64,000 nt of DNA from Muraenolepis orangiensis (taxonomy: Eukaryota; Chordata; Actinopteri; Gadiformes; Muraenolepididae): assembly GCA_027704905.1 (NCBI GenBank), contig CM051015.1, forward strand, positions 15,751,692 through 15,815,691, written 5' to 3'. The notes under the pieces are model-generated. The model was given only the letters and a program-made list of their open reading frames with translations. It searched no databases and was not told where the DNA came from. This document shows, piece by piece, positions 44,124 through 54,919 of the stretch. The translations under genes were made by a program, and so were the position numbers. Position 1 is the first letter of the stretch. The number at the start of each line of letters is the position of its first letter.

Positions 44124-44158
44124 GGGGACGTATCAGATATTAAACTGATAAGAACAGA
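44124..44158 (-). pseudogene. 35-nt U2 fragment at Keno-B copy 2 3' junction
   Basis: U2 nucleotides 39-73, duplicate of 36143-36177, joined to the spacer by the same deletion. Confidence 0.85.
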
Positions 44159-44394
44159 TTTTGTTTTTTATTTATTTCAGAAAAAACATTTTCTGTCAGA
44201 AATGCATATACATTCTTTTCCCCCTCTTGGGGGCTTTCATCATCAATTCAAATCATAAAAACCACACAACAAACCGTGCTTCAAATTGAAACAAAAACAC
44301 TCAAACATGAGACACAACAATTGTGTTTCCGGGGGCCGTGGCTGGCCATAAGGTGGGAGATGAAAGCATCGCTGCTATCCCTCCCCTGCCCTAA

Positions 44395-44823
44395 CTACAC
44401 ATTGAAATCCCCCCCCACAATTACCTGCCTATTTGTGGCCAAGTGTGGCCCTACCAGCCCAAAAACCTCCAGCCGCTCTGCTGGAGTTTGTGGACCGTAG
44501 ACCACAAATACTCTCAATTTCCCTAACCCCCACGTGATGTCCGCCCCAATTACCCTCCCCTGAACAATAACGTGAACTTCCTCCACCCTTATCTCCCTAA
44601 CCCCAAACAAAATCCCAACCCCAGTGGAGTGGACCCCCCTACACTCCAAACAGAGGCCCCCTTTGTCCACTCCCTTGAGAACATCCCCTTTGTCCCTCAG
44701 ATGGACCTCTTGGAGGAAACGAATGGCAATGCGCAGAGATCCAACTAAATCATAAACAACCCGGCGTTTGACAGGGTCTCTCATCCCTCTTGCATTTAAG
44801 GACAAAACTTTAAGTGACGCCAT
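44395..44823 (-). pseudogene. Keno-B ORF2 endonuclease remnant (copy 2)
   Basis: Same 142-codon remnant as 36414-36842, from MASLKVLSLNARG to VGGDFNV. The second half of the endonuclease and the RT are missing. Confidence 0.85.
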
Positions 44824-44828
44824 AAAGA

Positions 44829-45923
44829 TTATAGAAAACAAAAGGATCTGAGTCTCTCCCTAAGGGTCGAGCTCCACACTCTCCATTTGTTCCCCCCAAG
44901 AGAAGGGCAACGGATTGGGGGCTGTGGGTGAACTGATGAGGTCCCCGTCCAAAAAGAGGCCTGGGGGGGGCCTTGCGACCCCCTCCGAGCCTGTTTGGAC
45001 CCGATGGGAGGTGCGGTTAGAAAGGGGGGAAGGTCTACACCACCCACAATGGGCGCACTGGGCTCTCCCCGCTCCTCCTGCTCCACCACTGCAACGCTCC
45101 CGGAAGCCCCCGTCCCCGCCCTAGCTCCACCCGATGTGCTGGGTCCCCCCACAGGCTCCAGTCCACCAGTGGATCCAGCCGCCTCTGCAAAGGTCCTTCT
45201 GCGGCTGGGACAGCTCCTGTAGAGGTGTCCCAGCTCACCACATCCATTGCAGGCCTTGGGGATGAGGCAGTCCTTAGCCTCATGGCCCCCCTCTCCGCAT
45301 CGGCGACAGCGGCCACCAGCGCAGTCCGACTCCCTGTGGCCTACCCGCCTACATCTCCTGAAGAAAGGTGGCTGCATTGCATATAAAAGAAAACCCCGGT
45401 CCCCCCCAATGTTGAAAAAAGCAGGCGGGTGTTTCAAACCGCCCGCGCCCTCTGGGTCCGCCTTCAACAGCACCTGGAACTGCCGCCTTCCCGTCCAGAA
45501 CCCCAAGGTGTCGTTGACCCGTCTCGCCGCCGCAACAACCTCCCCATAAATTCCCCAAAAAAAACCCAGAGCTTGGTCTGTCACAAACGGGTTGTACATA
45601 TGTACAGTGACCACCCGGAAATTGGGCCTGTCCAAATTGAGGTAGTCAGACAATGGACTCACCCCAGCCTCCTTCTCGTCGGTCTCCGCCACCCTGTTGA
45701 AGACGTTAATGTCCATCAGGGTGACGTCGAACGCCTTCTCTTGCTGGTTCCACTGGATGCAGCGGACGTTCTCCACCGTCAGTCCCAGCTGTCCAAGGAT
45801 GACACCCTTGCAGAACCCGGTCCTGGCCGTGAGCCTCTCCTCCGCTGTTCTTCCCTGGAACAGGATGGTGCATCTCAGCCCGACCCTTGGGATGGTACGC
45901 GCGTGGCCGGCCCCCTCGGTCAT
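44829..45923 (-). pseudogene. Keno-B ORF1 (copy 2), C-terminus frameshifted
   Basis: From MTEGAGHART at 45923 the frame matches copy 1 through the zinc knuckles (first knuckle again lacking its first Cys). A one-base shorter G-run near 44962-44969 shifts the frame, so the last ~50 residues are replaced and the stop moves to 44829, close to the ORF2 start. Two codons are also deleted near YLNLDRP. The zinc-binding part is unaffected. Confidence 0.75.
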
Positions 45924-45934
45924 GGTGTCAGCTG

Positions 45935-46020
45935 CTCCGCCGTCTCCTCCGCCGTCTCCTCCGTCAGCTCCTCCGTCAGCTCCTCCGTCAGCACCTCCGT
46001 CAGCACCTCCGTCGTCTCCG
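45935..46020. repeat. 12-bp minisatellite in Keno-B copy 2
   Basis: A shorter and less regular version of the array at 37970-38085, with CCGTCTCCTCCG, TCAGCTCCTCCG and TCAGCACCTCCG units. Confidence 0.85.
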
Positions 46021-46046
46021 TTGGCTCCTCCCTCTCCGTAGCAGAA

Positions 46047-46312
46047 GTCTTGGCCAAAACGGCGAGAAGCGATAACCCACAATGGTTTGGTGCCAAGCAC
46101 CGCACCGTCAGGGACATCGCTCCCACGGCCGGTTCACATCTTGCGCAGACAACAAACAAGACGTTACATTTAAAAGAAACAAGACGATGATGATGATAAT
46201 AATACCACTGAATGTCAACAGCATATCGCTTTTATTTGTATAGTATTGTTCTACAAGTTCATACTGCTGGAGGGAGGGAATGGGGAGTAAGCATTCCATT
46301 GTACTTGTTGCA
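46047..46312 (-). promoter_or_regulatory. U2 promoter flank fused to Keno-B copy 2 leader
   Basis: Same arrangement as 38110-38375: U2 5' flank, +1 at 46073, a 27-nt U2-like leader and then element sequence, with U2 nucleotides 28-54 missing. Confidence 0.7.
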
Positions 46313-47694
46313 ACAAAAAAAAAGTTTAAAAAAAGTAAAAGTTGGACTTTAAAAAAAAAGTAAAAAGTCACATAGATCTGCCAGGAGATCTCTGGGAAGC
46401 CCACATAATTCTCTGATTATTTCAAACTGTAGTCGTTCCACTTCTGATGACGCCATCTTTGTGCAGTGTGGTTGTAAACAGTGTTAAATGATACCCTTTT
46501 CAACTTTGGAATGTCGTAGCAGCTCTCCTGGTATGTAGGAATACCTCAGATTGTCTGCCCTCTGCTCACTGATGGTCAGGATACCACTGTAGCTGGTTCA
46601 CCATGGTGCTCTCGTTCCCTGCCGTCACACAACTTTAAAAGAGTTGTGTGACGGCAGGGGACTTCTGTAGCTGGAAGAAGTGGACCCACGCTGCACACAT
46701 CTCAGCAGTGCCTCCAAATGTAGCGTCCCTGTAAACAGGGGCAAGGGTGAATGAATAAATCCACACGGCGATGTTCTCTCTTCAACACTACAGCGCATCT
46801 TTATATAAAACTTCAGCATTGCAACATCACATTCAACCAGTGAAACATTCACAGCACAATCTTATCTTACAGTTTGTATGTTTTCATAATACCTTGTTTA
46901 CTACCAAGATATACACACATCTCTATTGTTTCCTCGTGAATTGAATTGAGGCAGCCTACTTGACTATCATTTAAAGATATAAACATCTCCATAAACTCAT
47001 GGCACATTCAAGCACAGCCGAGTCCCAACGACGGCACAGCTGTATCCTTACAGTAATACATATATATTGCGTATACTGTGCACTCTATTTTTCAATGCAT
47101 GTATCGCTCACTCTTCAGAACTTAGCATCATACATCACAATAAGGCACATACATCACAATAAAGCACATACATCACAATAAAGCACGACGCGCAGCAATG
47201 CAAACCAGCGTGGCTGTGAACAATGGCGTCTCCACCATGTGGCGCTGAAACCACAATCCACCCGCAATCACCATTTGGTCCGAATTACTCTCTTACAGTC
47301 ATACAAAACGGAGTCACAGTTCACATCATTATGTACAACACCCACACACATTTGTTCTACTTTTTAGCCGTCTGACGACAGTTGTTACCTGTAAACAGGG
47401 GCATGGGTGAATGAATAAATCCACACGGCGATGTTCGCTATTCAACACTACAGCGCATCTGAGGAGAAAACAGCGCCGCCCCCCCCCCTACAGGAACCAC
47501 TGGGGCAGACCAACCCAACCGATCACAGAACGACAGATTAACACCATGCTGCAAAGTAATATAACAATGATATACAAAATAACGTGAATCACCCAAAACG
47601 GCTGGACCAAAACAAAGACACCAAACAAAACACATTTGACCCAGAATAACAATATATAATACAATAACAATACCTCAATCTGCTACACAAGCAC
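46313..47694. other. Unassigned segment, second copy, without hAT insertion
   Basis: Duplicate of 38376-39757, including the ~75-bp direct repeats (about 46728-46800 and 47391-47460). It ends in the unoccupied hAT target CACAAGCACCGCACCG, then the U2 spacer resumes. A perfect 18-bp palindrome at 46617-46659 replaces unrelated sequence of the other copy. Confidence 0.7.
46617..46659. repeat. Perfect 18-bp inverted repeat specific to the second copy
   Basis: Left arm CCCTGCCGTCACACAACT (46617-46634), loop TTAAAAG, right arm AGTTGTGTGACGGCAGGG (46642-46659). In the sister copy at about 38677-38700 the left arm is the unrelated GATGACTGGGTTGTTT, while the right arm is the same. Confidence 0.92.
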
Positions 47695-48132
47695 CGCACC
47701 GTCAGGGACATCGCTTCCACGGGCGGTTCACATCTTGCGCAGACAATAAACAAGACGATGATGATGATAATAATACCACTGAATGTCAACAGCATATCGC
47801 TTTTATTTGTATAGTATTGTTCTACAAGTTCATACTGCTGGAGGGAGGGAATGGGGAGTAAGCATTCCATTGTACTTGTTGCAAATGGCAAATACAAATC
47901 TTGAATCTTGAAATGCCCAATACAAATCGTGGGTAACGGCCTATTAAAAAGGTATATTCAGTGTAGACCACAAACTGTAGATTCTAGAATTGCATTTGCA
48001 ACAAGTACAACGGAACGCTTACGCCCATTGCCTACAGCAGCACGCAACTCTAAAACAATACTATGCACAATACAATAACAAATCTAGAACAGTTGCAAGA
48101 GGTGAGTGTGCTTACGTTTCACATGCTGAAGG
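47695..48132 (-). promoter_or_regulatory. U2 spacer (minus orientation)
   Basis: Spacer with GAT microsatellite, inverted-repeat arms and 3'-box region, leading into a truncated U2 3' end at 48133. Confidence 0.6.
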
Positions 48133-48184
48133 GGTGCACCGTTCCTGGAGATACTGCAATACCAGGTCGATGCGTGGAGTGGAC
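48133..48184 (-). pseudogene. U2 snRNA 3'-terminal fragment (52 nt)
   Basis: The last ~52 bases of U2 (ending GGTGCACC) then break off at GTGGAC into non-U2 sequence of ~180 bp (about 48185-48360) with no recognised content, after which a recombined spacer resumes near 48361. Confidence 0.8.
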
Positions 48185-48528
48185 GAGTTGTGGACAAGTT
48201 GTCAGTGCTGATTGCTCATTGAGTTTCCTCTCCGCATTGGCGATGCATGCAAGTTGTACCATGGACTCTTCTCGGCACTTTTCTTGGGTAAAGGCCGGTT
48301 TAGTCTACACTGCTGCCAGTTCGTACATGTGCTGGTCTTCTTTAAAAAATAAAAGAAAGATGTCTATTCTGTGTAGACCGCTAACTGTCGATTCTAGAAT
48401 TGCATTTCCAACAAGGACAATGGAACGCTTACGCACCATCGCCTACCGCAGCACGCAACTCTAAAACAACACTATGCACAATACAATAACAAATGTAGAA
48501 CATTTGCTTACATTTCACATGCTGAAGG

Positions 48529-48677
48529 GGTGCACCGTTCCTGGAGATACTGCAATACCAGGTCGATGCGTGGAGTGGACGGAGCAAGCCCCTATTCCAT
48601 CTCCCAGTTCCAAAAATCAATTTAATATATGGTCCCCGGGTAGGGGACGTATCAGATATTAAACTGATAAGAACAGA
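48529..48677 (-). pseudogene. U2 snRNA 3' fragment (nt 39-187) beside Keno-A copy 4
   Basis: Exact U2 nucleotides 39-187 adjoin the element's A tail (T-run on the plus strand, 48678-48690). The spacer next to it is a variant lacking ~20 bases (CATTTGCTTACATTTCAC), also found at about 57380. Confidence 0.9.
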
Positions 48678-50959
48678 TTTTTTTTTTTTTGGAAAAAAAG
48701 TTTTATTGTCACACATTCATATACAATTTACAAAGAACTTTTCAAATCAACAAGTCAAAAGTTTAAAAGCAGACATTTAAATTTCAGACACTTTTAATAC
48801 ATAAGTAGATAAATAAATAAATACATTGTTTCTGCTTTATTAAAACCTTTAAACATTAAAGACGGTCGTGCAGGAGCGGGGCGAGGCCTTATCAAAAAAG
48901 ATCCCCATCCCGCTCTCTCCAACAGCATTTTCTCTCGGGACAAGCCGTTGCTCAGAGGAGACCCTCGCTCCTTTGCTCCTTCCCACCGACCACCCGGAGA
49001 GCCAGGCCGCCGCTGCCTCAACCTTTCAGTTGTGTGGCTCCGGCTCCCACGTCCGAATGGGCACAGAGGCGAGGCTTCTTTGTGGCTGTGTCCTAGGCCT
49101 GCCGCCTGCAGCAACCACCACTTTCAAAGTTGCTGCGGCCATACGGATCACAGCCACGGGGGGAATCAGCATGCGCTTTCTCACCAGCAGGTTTCTGGAG
49201 GTCCATATGGCGTCTTTTATGGCGGACAGGGTGAGCCACTGCTTCTGGAAGAGCGCTGGTGGTACTTTTTTTGGGCTCACCCCGTACAGCACTAGCTGTG
49301 CTGTTAGGACCTCCCCTGCTGGCAAGTACGGGAATTGCAGGGAGCCGGCCATTGCCCACTGGTCTCCAGCAGCGGTGCACTCCCAGAGCACATGCCTCAC
49401 CGTCTCGTGGGCGCCACAGCCTTGGCGGGGGCATGTTGGGTTCGCTCCCATGCCCCGGGAGTGCATAACGGACCTGACCGGGAGGATCTCATGAGCCGTC
49501 ATCCATGACAGGTCCCGGAGTCTGTTGGGGAGAGCGGGATGGTTCACGTTGCGCCAAACCGTCGTGGGCTCGCCGATTGCGAGCCCGCGCACTGGACTCA
49601 CTGGTTCCCGTTCCTGTACGACAGAGATTAAAAGCTTGTGATTCGTCAAGACATCTAAAACCTCGTCCTCGAGGTTAAAATGTTTTAAAAACTTCTTTAT
49701 AAAAACATATGATGGTGACAATTTAAAGGAAACTGGTTTTCTCAAATCTATATTAAAGAAAGGAAATCTCCTTAGGTAGGACCCCATCCAGAACTGTGCC
49801 ATCGCTGTTGTTTTATGGTTACCGGATGGGGCCGTCGCTTGTTTAAAATGCAGTGCCGTGTAGGCGCTGCCTAAAAACAGGTGGAGGTCCGGGACTCCTT
49901 TACCCCCTTTTTCTTTTCTTTTTTTCATTGTGTCCCTTTTCAGTCTCTCCCATTTGGACCCCCACAAGAAATAAAACAGTGCTCGTTCGAGTTCTAAAAG
50001 CACTCTCCGCGGAGGCATAAAAACAGAGCAAATCAATAAAAACAAAGGTAAAATCACCGCCTTGATGATTAAAACCTTCCCTTCCATCGTCAGTCCTCTA
50101 AGTCCCCAGTAGCCCAGTCTCTGCCTAACTTTCCCTAACACGTCTGGCCAATTTTTTGTCCCCTCCCCCTCCCTGTCAAATTTGACCCCGAGTATTTTGA
50201 TGTCTGTCGTGTTGATCGTCAGGGGGAGTCCTGTCTTGTCGGTCTCGGCCCACGGTCCATAAAAAAGGGCTTGGGTCTTCCCTCGGTTGAGTTTGGACCC
50301 AGAGGCCAGTCCGTAGTCGTCGGTCAGGTTCAGTGCTCTGTCGAGGGATGAAAGGTCAGTGCATAAAATGTTAATGTCGTCCATGTATAAAAAACACTTG
50401 GCGTGTTCCCCCCCGCTACCTGGTATGCCCACCCCCGTGATCCATTTGTCCCTTCTCAATACCTGGGCGAGTGGTTCTATGCATGTCACGTAGAGGAGAG
50501 CAGATAACGGACACCCCTGACGGACACCGCAGTGTAAATCGACTGCTTTTGTCAGTTGCCCGTTAACCATGAATTTGCTGCTGATGTCCCGATACAGCAA
50601 TCCCACCCACTCTACGTACCTCTCTGGGAATCCCATTTTTTGCAGTACCCGAAATAGGTACTGGTGCGAGACCCGATCGAAAGCCTTCTCGAAGTCTAAA
50701 TTGAGGACTATTAGCCTGATGTTTCTGTCTCTCGCGTAACAGATGGTGTCTCGGATCAGTACGAGGCTGTCCGTGATCTTTCTCCCCGGTATGCCGCAGG
50801 TTTGATCCGGGTGGATCACGTCCCCTAAAACCACTGACATCCTATTTGCTAAAACCTTACTAAATAATTTACAGTCAAAGTTTAAAAGGGTGATGGGTCT
50901 CCAGTTTTTTAAGTCTGTCTTGTCGTCTTTTTTGTGTAACAGTTTTACTATCCCTATCC
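48678..50959 (-). mobile_element. Keno-A copy 4, 5'-truncated (minus strand)
   Basis: The 3' part of Keno-A, with the A tail at 48678-48690 and the 3' UTR; coding sequence extends to about 50959, equivalent to position 19216 in copy 2. The endonuclease and ORF1 are absent. Beyond 50959 lies unrelated sequence, not U2, so the 5' junction is abnormal. Confidence 0.9.
49026..50958 (-). pseudogene. Keno-A ORF2 C-terminal part (copy 4)
   Basis: An open frame equivalent to residues ~515-1158 of ORF2: RT from the HKKDDKTDLKNWRP block through LDFEKAFDRV, GVRQGCPLS and YMDD to the Cys/His motif and the normal stop. No frameshift was seen; the first ATG inside is at 50840. It lacks the endonuclease and is therefore only a fragment. 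Confidence 0.88.
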
Positions 50960-51325
50960 GCAGGGTGCGAACTGGAGGGGAGCAGGGGGAGCTATAGCTC
51001 CCCTAGTGGTGACATGAGCTCCCCTGGGAACATGGTTTGTGAAATTTGGGGGGAGCTCTCTAAAATACTGATATGATGACCAAATAAATTCCATTTTGGG
51101 CATTTTTTTTTCAAAGGTGTAAAATAAGTGAAATTAAATTATATTTAGAGTTTATGATTCATGAAAAAAGTGTCGCCTGCTTGCACGCTGCCCGCAGCTC
51201 CACCCACTGGTGGAGCTGCGGGCAGCATGCAAGCAGCGCGCAGCTTGCACGCTGCCCGCAGCTCCACCCACTGGTGGAGCTGCGGGCAGCGTCTTCTCTC
51301 GCCCTCCTCCCTCTTCGTAGCAGAA
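50960..51325. other. Chimeric segment with cruciform-forming repeats
   Basis: Sequence unrelated to Keno-A or U2 starts GCAGGGTGCGAACTGG and has a GGAGCTATAGCTCC palindrome near 50988-51001. It also has two copies (51187-51226 and 51251-51290) of a 40-bp hairpin (GCTGCCCGCAGCTCCACC, loop CACT, and its complement). The right end (51306-51325) matches the Keno-B 5' region (CTTCGTAGCAGAAGTC), so the segment joins a Keno-B 5' end to a Keno-A 3' part. Confidence 0.7.
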
Positions 51326-51600
51326 GTCTTGGTCAAAAGGCCGAGAAGCGATAACCCACAATGGTTTGGTGCCAAGCACCGCACCGTCAGGGACATCGCT
51401 CCCACGGGCGGTTCACATCTTGCGCAGACAACAAACAAGACGTTACATTTAAAAGAAACAAGACGATGATGATGATAATAATACTACTGAATGTCAACAG
51501 TATATCGCTTTTATTTGTATAGTATTGTTCTACAAGTTCATACTGCTGGAGGGAGGGAATGGGGAGTAAGCATTCCATTGTACTTGTTGCAAATGGCAAA
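51326..51600 (-). promoter_or_regulatory. U2 promoter flank and Keno-B-type leader
   Basis: +1 at 51352; the minus strand reads ATCGCTTCTCGGCCTTTTGA then CCAAGACTTCTGC. This is the Keno-B leader, closer to true U2 than the other two. Upstream is normal U2 promoter flank. Confidence 0.7.
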
Positions 51601-51840
51601 TACAAATCTTCAATCTTGAAATGCCCAATACAAATCGTGGGTAACGGCCTATTAAAAAGGTATATTCAGTGTAGACCACAAACTGTAGATTCTAGAATTG
51701 CATTTGCAACAAGTACAACGGAACGCTTACGCCCATCGCCTACCGCAGCACGCAACTCTAAAACAATACTATGCACAATACAATAACAAATGTAGAACAT
51801 TTGCAAGAGGTGAGTGTGCTTACGTTTCACATGCTGAAGG

Positions 51841-51989
51841 GGTGCACCGTTCCTGGAGATACTGCAATACCAGGTCGATGCGTGGAGTGGACGGAGCAAG
51901 CCCATATTCCATCTCCCAGTTCCAAAAATCAATTTAATATATGGTCCCCGGGTAGGGGACGTATCAGATATTAAACTGATAAGAACAGA
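51841..51989 (-). pseudogene. U2 snRNA 3' fragment (nt 39-187) beside Keno-A copy 5
   Basis: Exact U2 nucleotides 39-187, followed by a T/TTTTA-rich tail of the element (51990-52021). Confidence 0.9.
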
Positions 51990-53484
51990 TTTTTATTTAT
52001 TTTATTTTATTTTTATTTTTTTGGAAAAAAAGTTTTATTGTCACACATTCATATACAATTTACAAAGAACTTTTCAAATCAACAAGTCAAAAGTTTAAAA
52101 GCAGACATTTAAATTTCAGACACTTTTAATACATAAGTAGATAAATAAATAAATAAATAAATACATTGTTTCTGCTTTATTAAAACCTTTAAACATTAAA
52201 GACGGTCGTGCAGGAGCGGGGCGAGGCCTTATCAAAAAAAGATCCCCATCCCGCTCTCTCCAACAGCATTTTCTCTCGGGACAAGCCGTTGCTCAGAGGA
52301 GACCCTCGCTCCTTTGCTCCTTCCCACCGACCACCCGGAGAGCCAGGCCGCCGCTGCCTCAACCTTTCAGTTGTGTGGCTCCGGCTCCCACGTCCGAATG
52401 GGCACAGAGGCGAGGCTTCTTTGTGGCTGTGTCCTAGGCCTGCCGCCTGCAGCAACCACCACTTTCAAAGTTGCTGCGGCCATACGGATCACAGCCACGG
52501 GGGGAATCAGCATGCGCTTTCTCACCAGCAGGTTTCTGGAGGTCCATATGGCGTCTTTTATGGCCACTGCTTCTGGAAGAGCGCTGGTGGTACTTTTTTT
52601 GGGTTCACCCCGTACAGCACTAGCTGTGCTGTTAGGACCTCCCCTGCTGGCAAGTACGGGAATTGCAGGGAGCCGGCCATTGCCCACTGGTCTCCAGCAG
52701 CGGTGCACTCCCAGAGCACATGCCTCACCGTCTCGTGGGCGCCACAGCCTTGGCGGGGGCATGTTGGGTTCGCTCCCATGCCCCGGGAGTGCATAACGGA
52801 CCTGACCGGGAGGATCTCATGAGCCGTCATCCATGACAGGTCCCGGAGTCTGTTGGGGAGAGCGGGATGGTTCACGTTGCGCCAAACCGTCGTGGGCTCG
52901 CCGAGTGCGAGCCCGCGCACTGGACTCACTGGTTCCCGTTCCTGCACGACAGAGATCAAAAGCTTGTGATTCGTCAAAACATCTAAAACCTCGTTCTCGA
53001 GGTTAAAATGTTTTAAAAACTTCTTTATAAAAACATATGATGGTGACAATTTAAAGGAAACTGGTTTTCTCAAATCTATATTAAAAAAAGGAAATCTCCT
53101 TAGGTAGGACCCCATCCAGAACTGTGCCATCGCTGTTGTTTTGTGGTTTCCGGATGGGGCCGTCGCTTGTTTAAAATGCAGTGCCGTGTAGGCGCTGCCT
53201 AAAAACAGGTGGAGGTCCGGGACTCCTTTACCCCCTTTTTCTTTTCTTTTTTTCATTGTGTCCCTTTTCAGTCTCTCCCATTTGGACCCCCACAAGAAAT
53301 AAAACAGTGCTCGTTCGAGTTCTAAAAGCACTCTCCGCGGAGGCATAAAAACAGAGCAAATCAATAAAAACAAAGGTAAAATCACCGCTTTGATGATTAA
53401 AACCTTCCCTTCCATCGTCAGTCCTCTAAGTCCCCAGTAGCCCAGTCTGTGCCTAACTTTCCCTAACACGTCTGGCCAATTTTT
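51990..53484 (-). mobile_element. Keno-A copy 5, 5'-truncated, at an inversion point
   Basis: The 3' part of Keno-A from the tail to AAAAATTGGCCAGACG (equivalent to about 20018 in copy 2). Coding covers residues ~783-1158 with substitutions and a 13-bp deletion near 52565. At 53484 it meets a U2 gene fragment in the opposite orientation. Confidence 0.88.
52365..53484 (-). pseudogene. Keno-A ORF2 C-terminal fragment, frameshifted (copy 5)
   Basis: The frame matches ORF2 from NWPDVLGKVR to FQKQW, where 13 bases present in the other copies are missing (about 52565). The rest continues in another frame to the normal C-terminus near 52367. It has more substitutions than the other copies, so it is an older insertion or one less homogenised. 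A longer open frame into the neighbouring spacer is accidental. Confidence 0.85.
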
Positions 53485-53491
53485 TTTTTGG

Positions 53492-53569
53492 CAGATGGAA
53501 TAGGGGCTTGCTCCGTCCACTCCACCACGCATCGACCTGGTATTGCAGTATCTCCAGGAACGGTGCACC
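53492..53569 (+). pseudogene. U2 snRNA 3' fragment at array inversion
   Basis: U2 from AGATGGAATAGGGGC to GGTGCACC on the plus strand, with a 3-base CCA insertion. It abuts the minus-strand Keno fragment and starts the plus-strand array. Confidence 0.88.
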
Positions 53570-54057
53570 CCTTCAGCATGTGAAACGTAAGCACACTCAC
53601 CTCTTGCAAATGTTCTACATTTGTTATTGTATTGTGCATAGTATTGTTTTAGAGTTGCGTGCTGCGGTAGGCGATGGGCGTAAGCGTTCCGTTGTACTTG
53701 TTGCAAATGCAATTCTAGAATCTACAGTTTGTGGTCTACACTGAATATACCTTTTTAATAGGCCGTTACCCACGATTTGTATTGGGCATTTCAAGATTGA
53801 AGATTTGTATTTGCCATTTGCAACAAGTACAATGGAATGCTTACTCCCCATTCCCTCCCTCCAGCAGTATGAACTTGTAGAACAATACTATACAAATAAA
53901 AGCGATATGCTGTTGACATTCAGTGGTATTATTATCATCATCATCGTCTTGTTTCTTTTAAATGTAACGTCTTGTTTGTTGTCTGCGCAAGATGTGAACC
54001 GCCCGTGGGAGCGATGTCCCTGACGGTGCGGTGCTTGGCACCAAACCATTGTGGGTT

Positions 54058-54244
54058 ATCGCTTCTCGGCCTTTTGGCTAAGATCAAGTGTAGTATCTGT
54101 TCTTATCAGTTTAATATCTGATACGTCCCCTACCCGGGGACCATATATTAAATTGATTTTTGGAACTGGGAGATGGAATAGGGGCTTGCTCCGTCCACTC
54201 CACGCATCGACCTGGTATTGCAGTATCTCCAGGAACGGTGCACC
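54058..54244 (+). ncRNA. U2 spliceosomal snRNA
   Basis: Intact 187-nt gene with the standard 5' end, GTAGTA element, Sm site ATTTTTGG and GGTGCACC end; complete spacer on both sides. First full gene of the clean array. Confidence 0.95.
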
Positions 54245-54732
54245 CCTTCAGCATGTGAAACGTAAGCACACTCACCTCTTGCAAATGTTCTACATTTGTT
54301 ATTGTATTGTGCATAGTATTGTTTTAGAGTTGCGTGCTGCGGTAGGCGATGGGCGTAAGCGTTCCGTTGTACTTGTTGCAAATGCAATTCGAGAATCTAC
54401 AGTTTGTGGTCTACACTGAATATACCTTTTTAATAGGCCGTTACCCACGATTTGTATTGGGCATTTCAAGATTGAAGATTTGTATTTGCCATTTGCAACA
54501 AGTACAATGGAATGCTTACTCCCCATTCCCTCCCTCCAGCAGTATGAACTTGTAGAACAATACTATACAAATAAAAGCGATATGCTGTTGACATTCAGTG
54601 GTATTATTATCATCATCATCGTCTTGTTTCTTTTAAATGTAACGTCTTGTTTGTTGTCTGCGCAAGATGTGAACCGCCCGTGGGAGCGATGTCCCTGACG
54701 GTGCGGTGCTTGGCACCAAACCATTGTGGGTT

Positions 54733-54919
54733 ATCGCTTCTCGGCCTTTTGGCTAAGATCAAGTGTAGTATCTGTTCTTATCAGTTTAATATCTGATACG
54801 TCCCCTACCCGGGGACCATATATTAAATTGATTTTTGGAACTGGGAGATGGAATAGGGGCTTGCTCCGTCCACTCCACGCATCGACCTGGTATTGCAGTA
54901 TCTCCAGGAACGGTGCACC
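54733..54919 (+). ncRNA. U2 spliceosomal snRNA
   Basis: Intact copy identical to its neighbours. Its downstream spacer carries the G variant (CATAGTGTTG), marking the b/d type of the higher-order repeat. Confidence 0.95.

Larger units (their letters stand above)
44159..46046 (-). mobile_element. Keno-B copy 2, internally deleted
   Basis: Same structure as 36178-38109: U2-like leader (46073-46047), minisatellite, ORF1, ORF2 endonuclease remnant, 3' UTR. It is a product of the segmental duplication. It differs by fewer minisatellite units, a 6-bp deletion in ORF1, one G fewer in a G-run that shifts the ORF1 tail, and several substitutions. Confidence 0.85.
35380..47700. repeat. Segmental tandem duplication (~4.4 kb unit) in the minus array
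   Basis: The block holding the diverged U2, Keno-B and the unassigned segment (about 35390-39757) is repeated at about 43361-47694. Offsets are 7981 bp before and 7943 bp after internal indels; 3.6 kb of this is the hAT element present only in the first unit. The original period was therefore about 4.4 kb. The copies differ by small indels, such as the minisatellite length and a 6-bp deletion in ORF1. Confidence 0.88.

Noticed and set aside
52558..53712. 384-codon ORF joining U2 spacer to Keno C-terminal sequence
   Set aside because: It crosses an inversion junction between unrelated sequences and reads antisense U2 first; the fusion is accidental.
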